64,000 nt of DNA, from assembly GCF_000699445.3 (NCBI RefSeq), contig NC_067195.1, positions 14,940,787 to 15,004,786 on the forward strand, in the 5' to 3' direction. The number at the start of each line of letters is the position of its first letter. Position 1 is the first letter of the stretch. The notes under the pieces were generated by a model. The model ran no database searches. It saw only the letters and a program-made list of their open reading frames with translations, and was not told where the DNA came from. The stretch comes from Schistosoma haematobium (lineage: Eukaryota; Platyhelminthes; Trematoda; Strigeidida; Schistosomatidae). The position numbers and the translations under genes were made by a program. This document shows positions 10,590 to 20,696 of this stretch, piece after piece.

Positions 10590-11872
10590 AAAGAAGGAAA
10601 TCTAATAAAGATACCAAAGAAAGGCGATCTCAGTAAGTGTGAGAACTACTCTTCTCTTAATACTAAGACACAAGTTGAATACACAGAAGTAAACAAGCAA
10701 GTGAAGAGGTGCATCAGAAATGACAAACGTAAATATGTGGAAGATTTAGCAATGACGGTGGAAAAGGCTGAAAGAGAAGGAAACATAAGACAGTTGTATG
10801 ACACAATAAAGAAATTCGCTGGAAATTATCGCAAACCAGGACGACCAGTGAAAAGTAAGGAAGGTAAATTAATCACCAACATCTAAGAACGGCGAAACAG
10901 GTGGGTAGAACACTTCAAAGAACTCTTGAATTGACCGGCTCCACTGAACGCACCCAACACCAAAGTAGCACCCACGGACACCCCAATAGACATTGGCCCA
11001 CCAACAATTGAAGAGATCAGCATGGCCATTAGACAAGTCAAGAGCGGCGAAGCAGCAAGACCAGACAACATTCCAGCAGATGCACTGAAAACGGATGTAG
11101 TAGTAAGTGCAAGGATACTTCACATTCTCTTTAGCAAGATTTTGAACGAAGAACAAGTACCAACAAACTGGAAAGAAGGACGCCTCATCAAGATACCAAT
11201 GCATGGCGATCTTAGTAAGTGTGGGAACTACAGAGGAATCACTCTGCTCTCAACACCAGGAAATGTCTTCAACAGAGTATTGTTAAACAGAATGAAGGAC
11301 TTCGTAGACGCCCGATTTCGAGATCAGCAGGCTGGATTCCGTAAAGACCGATCTTGTACCGACCAAATCGTAACACTACGGATCATTGTGGAACAATCAA
11401 CTGAATGGAATTCATCACTCTACATCAACTTCATTGACTACAAGAGAGCATTTGACAGCGTGGACAGGACAAGACTATGGAGGCGTCTTCGACACTATGG
11501 CGTGCCTGAGAAGATAGTCAATATCATACGGAATTCCTATGATGGATTAAAGTGCAAAATCGTGCATGGAAGATAGCTGACAGGCTCGCTCGAAGTAAAT
11601 ACCGGTGTCAGGAAAGGTTGATTACTTTCACTCTTTCTCCTGGTGATCGATTGGACCATGAAGACGTCAACATCTGAGGGGAAGCATGGGATACAGTGGA
11701 TAGCTAGGAGACCAAGAGAAAAGAGAAAGATCAACGAACACATTACGCCGAGAAACGGAGACAGATATGAGAAGAATGAACAACAGTTCGATAGAATCAG
11801 AAAGAAAAGCGCAGGACAGAGTATGTTGGAGAATGCTCCATTGAGAGTAACAGGCGTGAGTAAATAAGGAAG
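10590..11872 (+). mobile_element. RTE-clade retrotransposon, rearranged and internally deleted
   Basis: A piece of RT (IKIPKKGDLSKCENY, about 10600-10655) lies upstream of the linker (QVEYTEVNKQVKRCIRNDKR, from about 10668), the reverse of the normal order. Linker and RT then run on to 11700. The sequence jumps from SEGKHGIQW straight to the element's C-terminal end near 11705, removing the catalytic (F/Y)ADD box. The 3' end is near 11872 (AGTAACAGGCGTGAGTAAAT). It lies in intron 4 of the PDZ gene, antisense to it. Confidence 0.9.
11022..11576 (+). pseudogene. RTE reverse transcriptase fingers and palm fragment
   Basis: A 184-residue uninterrupted frame holds RT blocks 0-5: AIRQVKSGEAARPDN, LIKIPMHGDLSKC with NYRGITLLS, RDQQAGFRKDRSCTDQI, and motif A with its catalytic Asp in FIDYKRAFDSVDR. 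It ends at a TAG at about 11574-11576. Beyond it a short readable frame gives LLVIDWTMKTSTSEGKHGIQW. The second catalytic box (FADD) is deleted, so no polymerase can be made. It is the best-preserved RT core in the window. Confidence 0.9.
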
Positions 11873-12351
11873 TAAGTAACTTTATAAATATGATACATAT
11901 TTACACTGATAATTATTGACGAAAGAATTGATAAAATTATTCAATATGCATACTAATAATTTCGACAAAACTTTTATAATCAGCGCTTTTAGTTATCTAT
12001 TCAATGTAAATTGACTTTAAAAAAATGCTTCATTATTATTATTGTGGGTTCGCTTTTCTCACATTGTTTTCTTTGTTAATTTTTTTTCGTTCAATTTATC
12101 AATGTTGACTTTCTATTTTCCACATATAAATATATTAACAAGTAGATTCGTGATCAGATCATTCAATATGTATTGTGTCAGTATTTCATATTGTTCTGAA
12201 AAATCGCGTTTTTTGATTATATTATTATTATTATATATCGTTCCCATATTGTATTAATATTGAAATTTGTTGTTCATTCAATTGAGTCTGTCAAACGTTT
12301 TCCTATTATAAACCTCGTTATGAAGAAAAGCAAACTCTCTAAGTAAATCAA

Positions 12352-12668
12352 AATCCGTGTCAGGTAGAGACAGGTACCTACCTTAGACAATGGAAGATAC
12401 TCACGCAATTTCGTAGATTGGTTGAAGCTAGACACTAACACCGTTAGATGACGGCTCAGTGGTCTAGAGGCTAAGCGTTAACGCTTGAAACCGAAGGTTC
12501 AGGATTCGAATCCCGGATGCGGGATCATAGATGTCCATTACTGATGAGTCTCATGCTAGGACGAATCGAACATCCAGTGCTTCCAGGTTTTCAGTAGTAG
12601 GTTAGATTTTATTGACTCATGGTTTCAATCAAAAACTTACCAATCTCCACAACCCCACACTGATAAAT
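12352..12668 (+). repeat. SINE-2, near-complete copy
   Basis: The order is a leader (12352-12450), a tRNA-like head with A-box-like GGCTCAGTGGTCTAGAGG (12453-12470) and B box GGATTCGAATCCC (12502-12514), a ribozyme region (core CTGATGAG at 12541-12548) and a tail ending CAATCTCCACAACCCC. Core positions 3-9 are intact and stem II pairs, but A15.1 is replaced by T (GAAT) and stem III is broken, so activity is doubtful. This copy shows the usual SINE order. Confidence 0.8.
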
Positions 12669-12931
12669 CAAAATATATACAAAACGATACGTTAAATTAA
12701 GTAGTATGTTCTAATATGAGCATCAATGCTCAGATGAAGGCACATCCACATAATAAATCGCAATTAAAAATAAAATACACGTATCAGGTTACTTTACTAG
12801 TCATTGTCTAACGATTTGATGAATTCAAATGAAATCTTGAGGCGGCCTGCTTGAATATCTGGGCTACCTGTTCCTCCGATCTAGATATTTCATCAAGTTA
12901 TCTGTTTTGTTGTTTGTTTTAGCACATCATT

Positions 12932-13213
12932 ATGTCTATTGTGCACACAATCTATTCAGGCGCGTTTATGAAAAGTTTACAACCTTTCGCTATACGGGAT
13001 ACAAAAAGGTACAATCAGCGACATCATGGTGGCCGGCAATATGCATTGAAACGAATGAACATTAATCAAATGTGGATTACCGAACTCCTAACATCTAACT
13101 GGTCATCATTCAAAATTTATCGTCACAATCGATCAAGGTATAAGAAAAGGAAACTTGTTGAAATACTTTATGCTGAGAATTCTATGTTGTACCAAAAATA
13201 TAATGTTGAATAA
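12932..13213 (+). other. Unrecognised 93-codon open frame, probably transposon debris
   Basis: The product is basic (RDTKRYNQRHHGGRQY, RSRYKKRKLVEILYAENS). The last third faintly recalls the basic C-terminus of LTR-element integrases, but this is a guess. No splice sites or flanking exons support a host gene. Confidence 0.2.
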
Positions 13214-13219
13214 AGCTTC

Positions 13220-13220
<1 letters not shown>

Positions 13221-13250
<30 letters not shown>
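13221..13250. repeat. (AAT)n microsatellite
   Basis: About ten AAT units directly after the open frame above. Confidence 0.9.
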
Positions 13251-13251
<1 letters not shown>

Positions 13252-13544
13252 GGCTAAAATACTGGCATTTTATTTTAATACACTTATATTCTGCTTATAT
13301 TTTTAATACTTTTCATCAGTAAGAGATCATATATGAAGGGTTGTGAAGATAAAAATAGAACAACACATTTAAGTGAATATTATTGTTTCCAATTAGATTG
13401 TCATCAGTCTTTACTCTAGTATGCATGAATATTTATGTGAAAAATTTTTAAATCAGTCATACCACTTTATAAGTCACTGATCACAATGTAATAGATTATA
13501 TAACTACGCGTAATAGTTAAAAAGTACAAATAGATTTTAAAGTA

Positions 13545-14060
13545 ATGATCACAAGAGTAGTTAATAGGACATTCTACGCAATTAACCTTACGTTGATATT
13601 TTGTAATGGACCATTGATATCTACTCAAACAACTGATAAGTTACCCGAGTTTGATTCCACTACAAATTCAGCTGCGTTTGCTAAGAGAGCTATACTGAGC
13701 GTACTAGAAGGCAACTCAACCAACGAACGAGTGAACACCTCACAGCTTGGTTTGGAAGGGGCTAGTCTAAGATTATATGGAGCTCTATCTTGTTATATCT
13801 GGTTGACAGTGGGCATATGGTATAATAAGCCGAATCACTTTAAGTGATCACATGTGTATCTTTTCCATTTCCCATATGGGTTCGATTCCGTCTCCTACAT
13901 ATAACAGAAGGTATTGGAATCCGAACATATAACCCTAATTTATGTTTGGATAGTGTAGTACGAAGACGAAGATTATCAGAAGTAGGTGATATATTAGTGC
14001 AATACGTTTCGAACAATCTGATAGCCCATATACGTGCCATGAACATTTATATATAAAAAT
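13545..14060 (+). other. Unclassified repeat-like segment
   Basis: Less AT-rich than the flanks, with a B-box-like GGGTTCGATTCC (about 13878-13889) and an earlier GAGTTTGATTCC. It could be a tRNA-related element or part of an LTR element. The overlapping open frames show no known domain. Confidence 0.25.
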
Positions 14061-14164
14061 AAAAGGTCAACTAGATTAGAAATGTGTGGTAAGGGGAGAC
14101 AAAGATAAGAAAGAGAATAATATGGAAAACAACTTGAAGCCTCATCACGATGAGTAATAAGCCA

Positions 14165-14440
14165 ATATTATCAAGGTAGGTTTAAGATGAGAACAAACCG
14201 TTTTTGAATACGTAAAAAGGGTTTGAAGTTTCGTATGGCTAAGGTTTCAATAAACCTTAGCATACGCCCTTTGAAACTTTTTTACAACACAAAAGCCGCG
14301 TTAAGATCAATCTTATGACCCGTTTCAGATATGTGTTTGGCTATGGAGGATGATGGATGCTTATCATCTACTCTTATTGGGACATTTGACTCTATTTTCT
14401 TGCAACCATTTAGGTACATGCATTTTTGTATGGGTTGTTT
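14165..14440 (-). mobile_element. Penelope-like element, GIY-YIG C-terminal end
   Basis: Read on the minus strand, one frame with a single internal stop gives SSSIAKHISETGHKIDLNAA, then a TAA, then FKGRMLRFIETLAIRNFKPF. The ETGHKI motif and the Glu in FIETLAI match the end of the GIY-YIG endonuclease of PLEs; the Glu is the expected catalytic residue. The N-terminal GIY-YIG signature and the RT are missing. The segment is flanked on its 5' side by an SMalpha fragment. Confidence 0.75.
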
Positions 14441-14444
14441 GAAT

Positions 14445-14565
14445 ATTCGCAGCGATGTTTAGGACTGCAATTGATCAGTTCCTTATTGTCATATGTGCGA
14501 ATTGCTTCGATATTGCTAGTCACCATCATGTCTGCTCATAATGCTTGTGACTTTTTCATAGAAAT
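14445..14565. repeat. SMalpha fragments, inverted tail joined to forward middle
   Basis: Bases 14455-14518 match the SMalpha tail on the minus strand (GACTGCAATTGATCAGTTCC and GTCATATGTGCG). Bases 14518-14555 match the middle just before the tail on the plus strand (TGCTAGTCACCATC and CATAATGCTTGTGAC). The ribozyme is absent. Confidence 0.6.
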
Positions 14566-14589
14566 TCATATGAGGATATATAGTTTGCA

Positions 14590-14670
14590 TTCATGACAGA
14601 TTGATCTCAGTTGAGGTACTATTGAAAATCGGGGAGTACCAGACAGCCGTTGCGTCAGCAATGCGCACTC
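14590..14670 (-). repeat. SINE-2 relic
   Basis: On the minus strand this is a degraded ribozyme region and tail: CAATGCGCAC..., CAGACAGCCGTT and TCATGACAGATTG match SINE-2 with stem II deleted. Confidence 0.45.
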
Positions 14671-15325
14671 TTAACCCCTGGGGGCCGAATAAAGGAATAT
14701 AAGGTTTTGCAGTGAACGCTCAGTCATAGGGACATTTGCTCCAGTGTCCAGTGGCACATCTTTAGTTTCAAGTCATTTTTCGATAGAGTGTGACAATTAT
14801 TCAGTACCATTAGGGACACTTATTTCATTCCCGTGATATCTGAACCCAGTCAGTCATTACTTCACAACAGAACTTCAGATAACTCTTGTGATAAGTCACT
14901 TTTATAGTATATATGAAGAGATTTAGTGGCAAGTGATTTGATCCTTAGGTTATACTCATCACAAACAAAAGTACATAATCAAGTCAAATTTCATAGGAAA
15001 CTCGGAAACTGATAAATGTCTTTTATTTGTTAGGATCTCTATCACTTGTTGAATAATGTTTATATACTCTACATTTTAAGTAACATCAACGTAGAACTTA
15101 AGACGAATTTAATAAACGTTAACAATTTGTGTTTAGTTATTGCATCTGACAAGTAAATAAACAAAAAGCTTTCAGGAAAGAAGCTTCCACGAATGCAAAA
15201 GTAATGTGGCTGTTGGGCTTATATTGGAAATTACTTCTTTGTACAGAAATTATTAGAACAGTAAAACGAAACCTTGGTCATGAGATATTCTTGAAATAAA
15301 ATGTCCAACGATTTTATATGGAGTT

Positions 15326-15399
15326 TTGGACAAAATTAATGTGCTTCAATTAAACATAAAATTTGGACGAAATTAATGTGCTTCAATTAAGCATAAAAT
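15326..15399. repeat. Tandem duplication of a 37-bp unit
   Basis: Two adjacent copies of a unit containing ATTAATGTGCTTCAATTAA, differing at about two positions. No function is apparent. Confidence 0.85.
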
Positions 15400-16865
15400 T
15401 TGAACTTTAATTAAGTTTGTATTTAAAGACAATGAAAGACCTTTGGAGAACACATAAATGTTATGCTCGAACAAACAATCACACAACTCAAACGTATTTA
15501 TACCATATAAAAATGTACTTGGAAAGCGTTACAAAATAGAGTAGAAAATGGGGAAACTAACCAATCACATTTAACCTCCTTCCAAGTGAGTAACATAATC
15601 TGAAGTAAAAAATGGGCGCTTTTTGTGCGAAAATAAGAAATTCAAATTTTCATAAAAAAAAAACAAAAATCTAATAATCACCAAGTGGTTGATGGGGATC
15701 TAGAATCTCCAACAGATTGAAGTAGAATTCAAGATGTTTTGGTAGATATTTAATATGTTATTGACGAATAAAAATAATTCAGATTTGATGATAATTAAAT
15801 TGTATACTGGTTTTTATCAATGAAACAATTCACATTAAGATGCTAACATGATTTTTATGGAATGGAAATGTTCTCATGGGACACAAAAGAATATTGAAAG
15901 CTTGATTATATCGATATTAAAAAGCCTTAGTTAAGTAAATATCAATACATTGAAATAAGTGGAAAATATAATGATAATCTAAGGAGAAGCATATTCTTGC
16001 AGTGAATAAAACAATTCATGAATAAACTAGATAACTTTATCCAGGTTATAGTTGGTTAGACTTTCCAAATCAACCACTGTTTTGTGACAGGTATTTTGGT
16101 ACTGATCAACATATACCCTGTCAAATTGTAAGCATGATTACTTCAGTGATTTGTGTGCTGATCTGATGGTATTGTTTGTTTTATATAGTAATCAGCAATT
16201 GTATTGTAGACAGAATACACACGCATCCTTTCAAGCACACTGATCAATTCAATTCGCTATCATGATCATGGTTTTCAAAAGTTGGTCATTTCTGCCTATT
16301 TCAAAGATGATCAACGGTTGTATATCGACAAGAGTGATTTGACCTACTATTATAGCGTTAACACCACTGACTCCATGTTATGGATTGATATAATTGCTCG
16401 TGTCGGAAATCGAATATGATCAGTAATTTGTGAATAGACCTTACTGTTGATTATCAATAATCACTAACAGCAGTTCATCTATCTATCTGTCTACTTACGT
16501 TATTTATGAAAATTTATATGAATTAAAGTTTGTTTACACCACACAACGAATTAAAATAAACGAGGTTATTCAAAACTCCTCTTTATAATAATCAATCCAT
16601 GTGCATTATATTTTTATTTATTTATTTATTTACAAAGATTCATTGAAAAAAGCCGATAAAAATATCTCCCGAACTATTCATTGAAAAAGCGTTTGAATCT
16701 ATGAAAAAGCATTTTGAATGTCAGTCTTAAATTCCTTTTCTATGAATTAGATTATTTCAGAGTGTTATAGGTAGATTTATATATTAACAATTGAAGGATC
16801 TATGTATTATAGTGTTTTGAAATGATCATTTTCTAATTGCTGAAAAATCCCAATTATATTCAAAA

Positions 16866-17612
16866 CATAATTATATGAACGAAGAATATTCTTTCCAATC
16901 AATTTCTCATCAGGTTCTACAATTATCTCATATCCAAATTAATAATCTATAAAATTGGCCAGATTTAAGGCAGGGTACATCATTTGGAAATTGTAATATG
17001 TGAATCAACAGTTGTTGTTTGCTATATAAAATCGAATCAAATCGTTCATGTTGGGGTTGACTAATATGAAGTGTTAACTTGAATCAGTTTATAAGTGAAA
17101 TGAAATTGTGCGGTAAATCATCAGAATAAATATGGTCAACATGGGGTGAGGGAGGAAATAATGGAATAAAAATCATAAATTACGTAATATGTAGAAGAAT
17201 ATGAATTAGGTCAGATATAGTAGATAGGGGTGGATGGTGAATAACAATGATTAAGATGATAATAAGTTTGGGACATAAAAATGAACATTAATCAAATTAC
17301 TTCACCGTATTATAAGATTGATTATTAACTAGTTGACCCCGAAGTTGGCCAGGGTAAAAGGAACGGCTTTTTGATCCGAATAGCAATTACTTTAGCCGTC
17401 TGCAAGATTCTCAGTTTGACGGAATTAGGTAGACTGTCGTTAACACGATATATTGTTCTGAAAGATTATTCCATGTTGGCTATATGTCCCGTCTGAATTA
17501 AATAGCCTTAAACTTGGCCAATTTTATGGATTATTAATTTGGATATGGGATAATTGTAGAACCTGACGAGAAATTACTGAATAGATTATTCTTCGTTAAT
17601 CTAATTCCGTTT
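16866..17612. repeat. Inverted repeat with arms of about 110 bp inside intron 4
   Basis: The left arm (about 16866-16979) and right arm (about 17500-17612) are reverse complements with scattered mismatches (for example TTGGCCAATTTTAT against ATAAAATTGGCC). The spacer has no coding signal. It may be a foldback transposon or a pair of opposed insertions of one element. Confidence 0.6.
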
Positions 17613-17858
17613 TATGATAAATTCATTAAATTATATAATATGCAGTGAATATGCTGATTTCAAAGTATTTGCTGAAGATAAGAAACAATAGAAATATCTG
17701 TTGAATAGTTCTTGACTAATAACACTAGGATATATGTGTCAAAGTGGTTTGAAATGATCATTTTCTAATTGTTATATTTAAATATATTTGAAGTAAAAAC
17801 ATAATGAATATTTCATTATAAATAAACAATGAATTTTGAATTATTATTTTTTGTTTAC

Positions 17859-17940
17859 CTCAGCAATTCTTTTCAATCGTATACCAACACGTCCATTTAT
17901 CTTTTTGACTAAAATAAATCGGATTTTGGCTAACATTGTC
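17859..17940 (-). CDS. Tandem-PDZ scaffold protein, exon 4 (start of PDZ2)
   Basis: This 82-base exon is entered in phase 2 after acceptor TTACAG and left in phase 0 at donor GAG|GTAAAC. It encodes TMLAKIRFILVKKINGRVGI followed by RLKRIAE: the first strand and the carboxylate-binding loop of PDZ2, with GRVGIRL in the place of the classic GLGF. The frame joins perfectly with the exons at 20527-20696 and 6800-7435, which is strong evidence that this tiny exon is real. The linker from PDZ1 is only a few residues, so the two PDZ domains probably pack as a tandem unit, as in syntenin-type proteins (inference). Confidence 0.85.
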
Positions 17941-18054
17941 CTGTAATTAAAATAATGATAATAAATGTTGGGATAAAAACTATAATCAGGAAAGCATCAG
18001 CTTTTCATTAGCTAATTAAACAAATTAATTCAATAATAAATATACTATTTTTGA

Positions 18055-18625
18055 CACCTAAATAAGTAAAGAAATTGCATTTCAGACGTTTCGTGACTAA
18101 ATGTAAGCTACTTCTTCAGAGTAAACAAATAACTGACATTAAATCGATATAAATTTAAATAGTAGAAAAGAAATAATAAAGAATATTTTTAGTACAATCA
18201 AAATCGTATTGGATTTGAATATTTTGATGTTAAGTTATTCTTAGTCATGATGAATTTGTATAACCTTTCACTGTATTAAATTATGTATCAAAATGTTAGT
18301 ATGAGAAATGTATACATTTATTATATCAAGTAGTGTGGATGAAGAAGTGGCTTACATTAAGTCACAAAACGTCAGTAATATAAATTTTCCACTCAGTGAG
18401 AGATTATAATAAATATATTTATTATTAACTTTTGATTGTACCAAACATATTCTGTATTGTTTCCTATTTCGGTTATTTAATTACTCCGAAGCAGTGACTT
18501 ACATTAAGTTAATAAACATCAGAAATATAATTTTTCTACTCATTGGGATATAACACAAATATATTTATTATTGAATTTCTATCGAATGAAGTCCAAGCTT
18601 GGCATTGATACCTACAAATACATTT
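18055..18625. repeat. Three decayed PLE-like terminal repeats with hammerhead remnants
   Basis: Bases 18065-18140 carry, on the minus strand, CTGAAGAAG...GTCACGAAACGTC, the HHR of the family complete at 28234-28540. Bases 18338-18425 and 18484-18625 are forward copies with damaged cores (ATGAAGAAGTGGC...CACAAAAC, and CCGAAGCAGTGAC). The last copy keeps the family's 3' segment CTATCGAATGAAGTCC and GGCATTGATACC. All are probably inactive. Confidence 0.65.
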
Positions 18626-20192
18626 CACTGTTTCACATCATGGAAATAACGCTTTTTATTATTTCAATATAATTGATACACATTTTTCTTATAATAGATA
18701 CTTTTAGAAGAAAGAAGAATGTTGATTACGATTATCTCTACTTATTTTTTCACACTATAAATAGTTTATACATATAATGTTTAATGTATCATCATACAAC
18801 TTAGTAAGAAAGTATAGAATAGTGTATCTAGATTTGGGTAACTATTGAAATGTAAAGATTAATTCTATCACCAAGAACTGCCTTAATCAAAGTAAGCAAA
18901 GCTGGTTTAAATCCATAGTTCAATCATTTAAACTCATACTTCAACTACTTAGCCACTACTCTATGAGTGTAAAGATTCTTTGAAATGGTAAGTGTGGGAT
19001 TGTTAATGTCTTCATTGAATCGTATTATGAATAATAACATCAAAGTTAATATGATAATTATATTACTCATGTGTTTTATTTCAAAGTCATTTTATTGTGT
19101 ATTACTAATGCTTACATAAGCCAACTAAAGTGAGTTTAACAGAACGTAGTACATTGACAAAATTTTAGATTGGTGGCTTTTGAAGCGTTTTTCAAATTGA
19201 GGTAATAGTTAAAAAACAAATAGAGATTTGGAGAATTAGTCGTGATTGAAAATGACTCTGAGTATCTATGACATCTTGTTTAGATATCCAAAGTAGTGGT
19301 GACCTAAGAGAAAAATATCTTACTACACCTGATCGTCTTCGGTTCGATACTTCAGTTACTAAACTCTTCTGAGATGTTTCAAACGAATACAAAATGTTTG
19401 TTTGATACTTTTTGGTTTTCAGGGATTCTTCAGTTGACGTCAGTCCGTAAAGGAAACAATGTCATATCATTCAGTCTTTTATATGCACTTGATAAGAAAT
19501 TTTTAATTGATACAATTCGTTAGCCAATTCAGCTGACATGATCACTTTTTAATTTGCATGCTATTCAAAAATGCCGAATAAAATACACCAAATTCATCTT
19601 ACACTTTCTGTACTAGTTCATAAAAAGAAGCAATCGTTTAACGTATGTATGTTTGTGACTAACCTACTTAGTAGTTCAGTTGAGTCAATCGAAGTGTGAT
19701 CTAACGATTGCATAGAAAGATGCTATCCATAAATTCAACACGTAAAACAACTCTTATCGCTGAACAATATATATTCTGAAAATAAGTACAGAAACGCACG
19801 ATCGAAATTTCGCCCGATGAGAATAAACCAATAAACAAGCAGTAAACTCAGGTTCAGAATAATCTTAAAAGTATTTAAATTAAAATGCCTTACCGAAGAA
19901 CATTAGGTTTTTGGTGAAGTGACACTCTCTGAATTGTTCAGTTAAATCATGAGTCTCTCACTATTTATTGAGACAACATCATCAAAACAAAAGTAGTTAA
20001 TATAATAAATCTTAATCAAATGAACTTAGCACAAAATAGAAATAATTTATCATTTCGTATGCGAAAACTATTTCAAAGAATTTAATCCTTAGCATGACAC
20101 CACTGCAACGCTGTTTTCAATCTGATATTCAGTACTTTCATTGTCATACTAGCTTCATTATTTTTTTAAAACTACACTAAATAAATCATTAT

Positions 20193-20408
20193 ACGTGAAA
20201 ATTATATTTGAAATAATCTCAGCGATTGAAATTTAAATAATTCCAACGTTTCTTCTAGCTAACTTGTTTGGACTTCTTCAGGGTAATAATCAGAGCTTTG
20301 ATGATTTGATTATTACCCTGAAGAAGTCCAAACAAGTTAGCTAGAAGAAACGTTGGAATTATTTAAATTTCAATCGCTGAAATTATTTCAAATATAATTT
20401 TCACATAT
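20193..20408. repeat. PLE terminal-repeat hairpin: two opposed copies, about 100-bp arms
   Basis: The left arm 20193-20292 and right arm 20307-20408 are almost exact reverse complements around a 14-base spacer. Each arm is a copy of the terminal repeat found at the 3' end of the PLE at 40320-41165. It lies only about 120 bases from the PDZ exon at 20527-20696, inside the intron that follows it. Confidence 0.85.
20310..20362 (+). ncRNA. Hammerhead ribozyme, PLE type, weakened stem II
   Basis: The core CTGAAGA (20318-20324) is intact, with an extra A before stem II. GAAAC and GTT before the cleavage point are present. The 3' strand of stem II reads TAGAA instead of the GGAC seen at 40391-40394, so it pairs poorly. 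The opposed arm carries the same change. Activity is doubtful. Confidence 0.6.
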
Positions 20409-20526
20409 GACAACTTCTCTATACTCGGCTCCCAATTTCTGTCAAACTATTCGTCCTAATCTTGACGAATATTCGTATATACTAAATAAACACTTAAAAA
20501 TGATTTATGAAATGAGAAAAACCAAC

Positions 20527-20696
20527 CTTGGACGATATGCAATTTTCAATTGACGTGTTGAACGAACTAACTGGTTAATACTATTAATAGAAATTGACTG
20601 TATTGAGATACCATTTAACTGTAGGATTTCATCACCAACTTTTAGACCAGCTTGTGATGCTAATGAACCCGGTAAAACAGTAGTTAAATATGTACC
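20527..20696 (-). CDS. Tandem-PDZ scaffold protein, exon 3 (bulk of PDZ1)
   Basis: Acceptor ACTTATAG precedes 20696 and donor AAG|GTTGGT follows 20527. The exon enters in phase 0 and leaves in phase 2. It encodes GTYLTTVLPGSLASQAGLKV, then GDEILQLNGISIQSISINSI and a second helix NQLVRSTRQLKIAY. This is the standard PDZ progression of strand, SLA-xx-AGL helix, GDEILxLNG turn and helix 2. The first strand and the carboxylate loop are on the exon at 31416-31961. PDZ domains bind C-terminal peptides of membrane proteins; the partner is unknown. Confidence 0.9.

Larger units (their letters stand above)
7436..17858 (-). other. PDZ gene intron 4, about 10.4 kb, repeat-filled
   Basis: The boundaries are donor GAG|GTAAAC at 17859/17858 and acceptor AATAAG|GGAC at 7436/7435. 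It splits PDZ2 just after its second strand. Inserted repeats are listed separately. Stretches without an entry (for example 7436-8180, 9350-10100, 14680-15320, 15400-16860) show only AT-rich unique-looking sequence. Confidence 0.75.

Noticed and set aside
14215..14285. Apparent palindrome around GCTAAGGTTT
   Set aside because: It is explained as coding sequence of the PLE C-terminus on the minus strand; the arms match poorly outside a short core.
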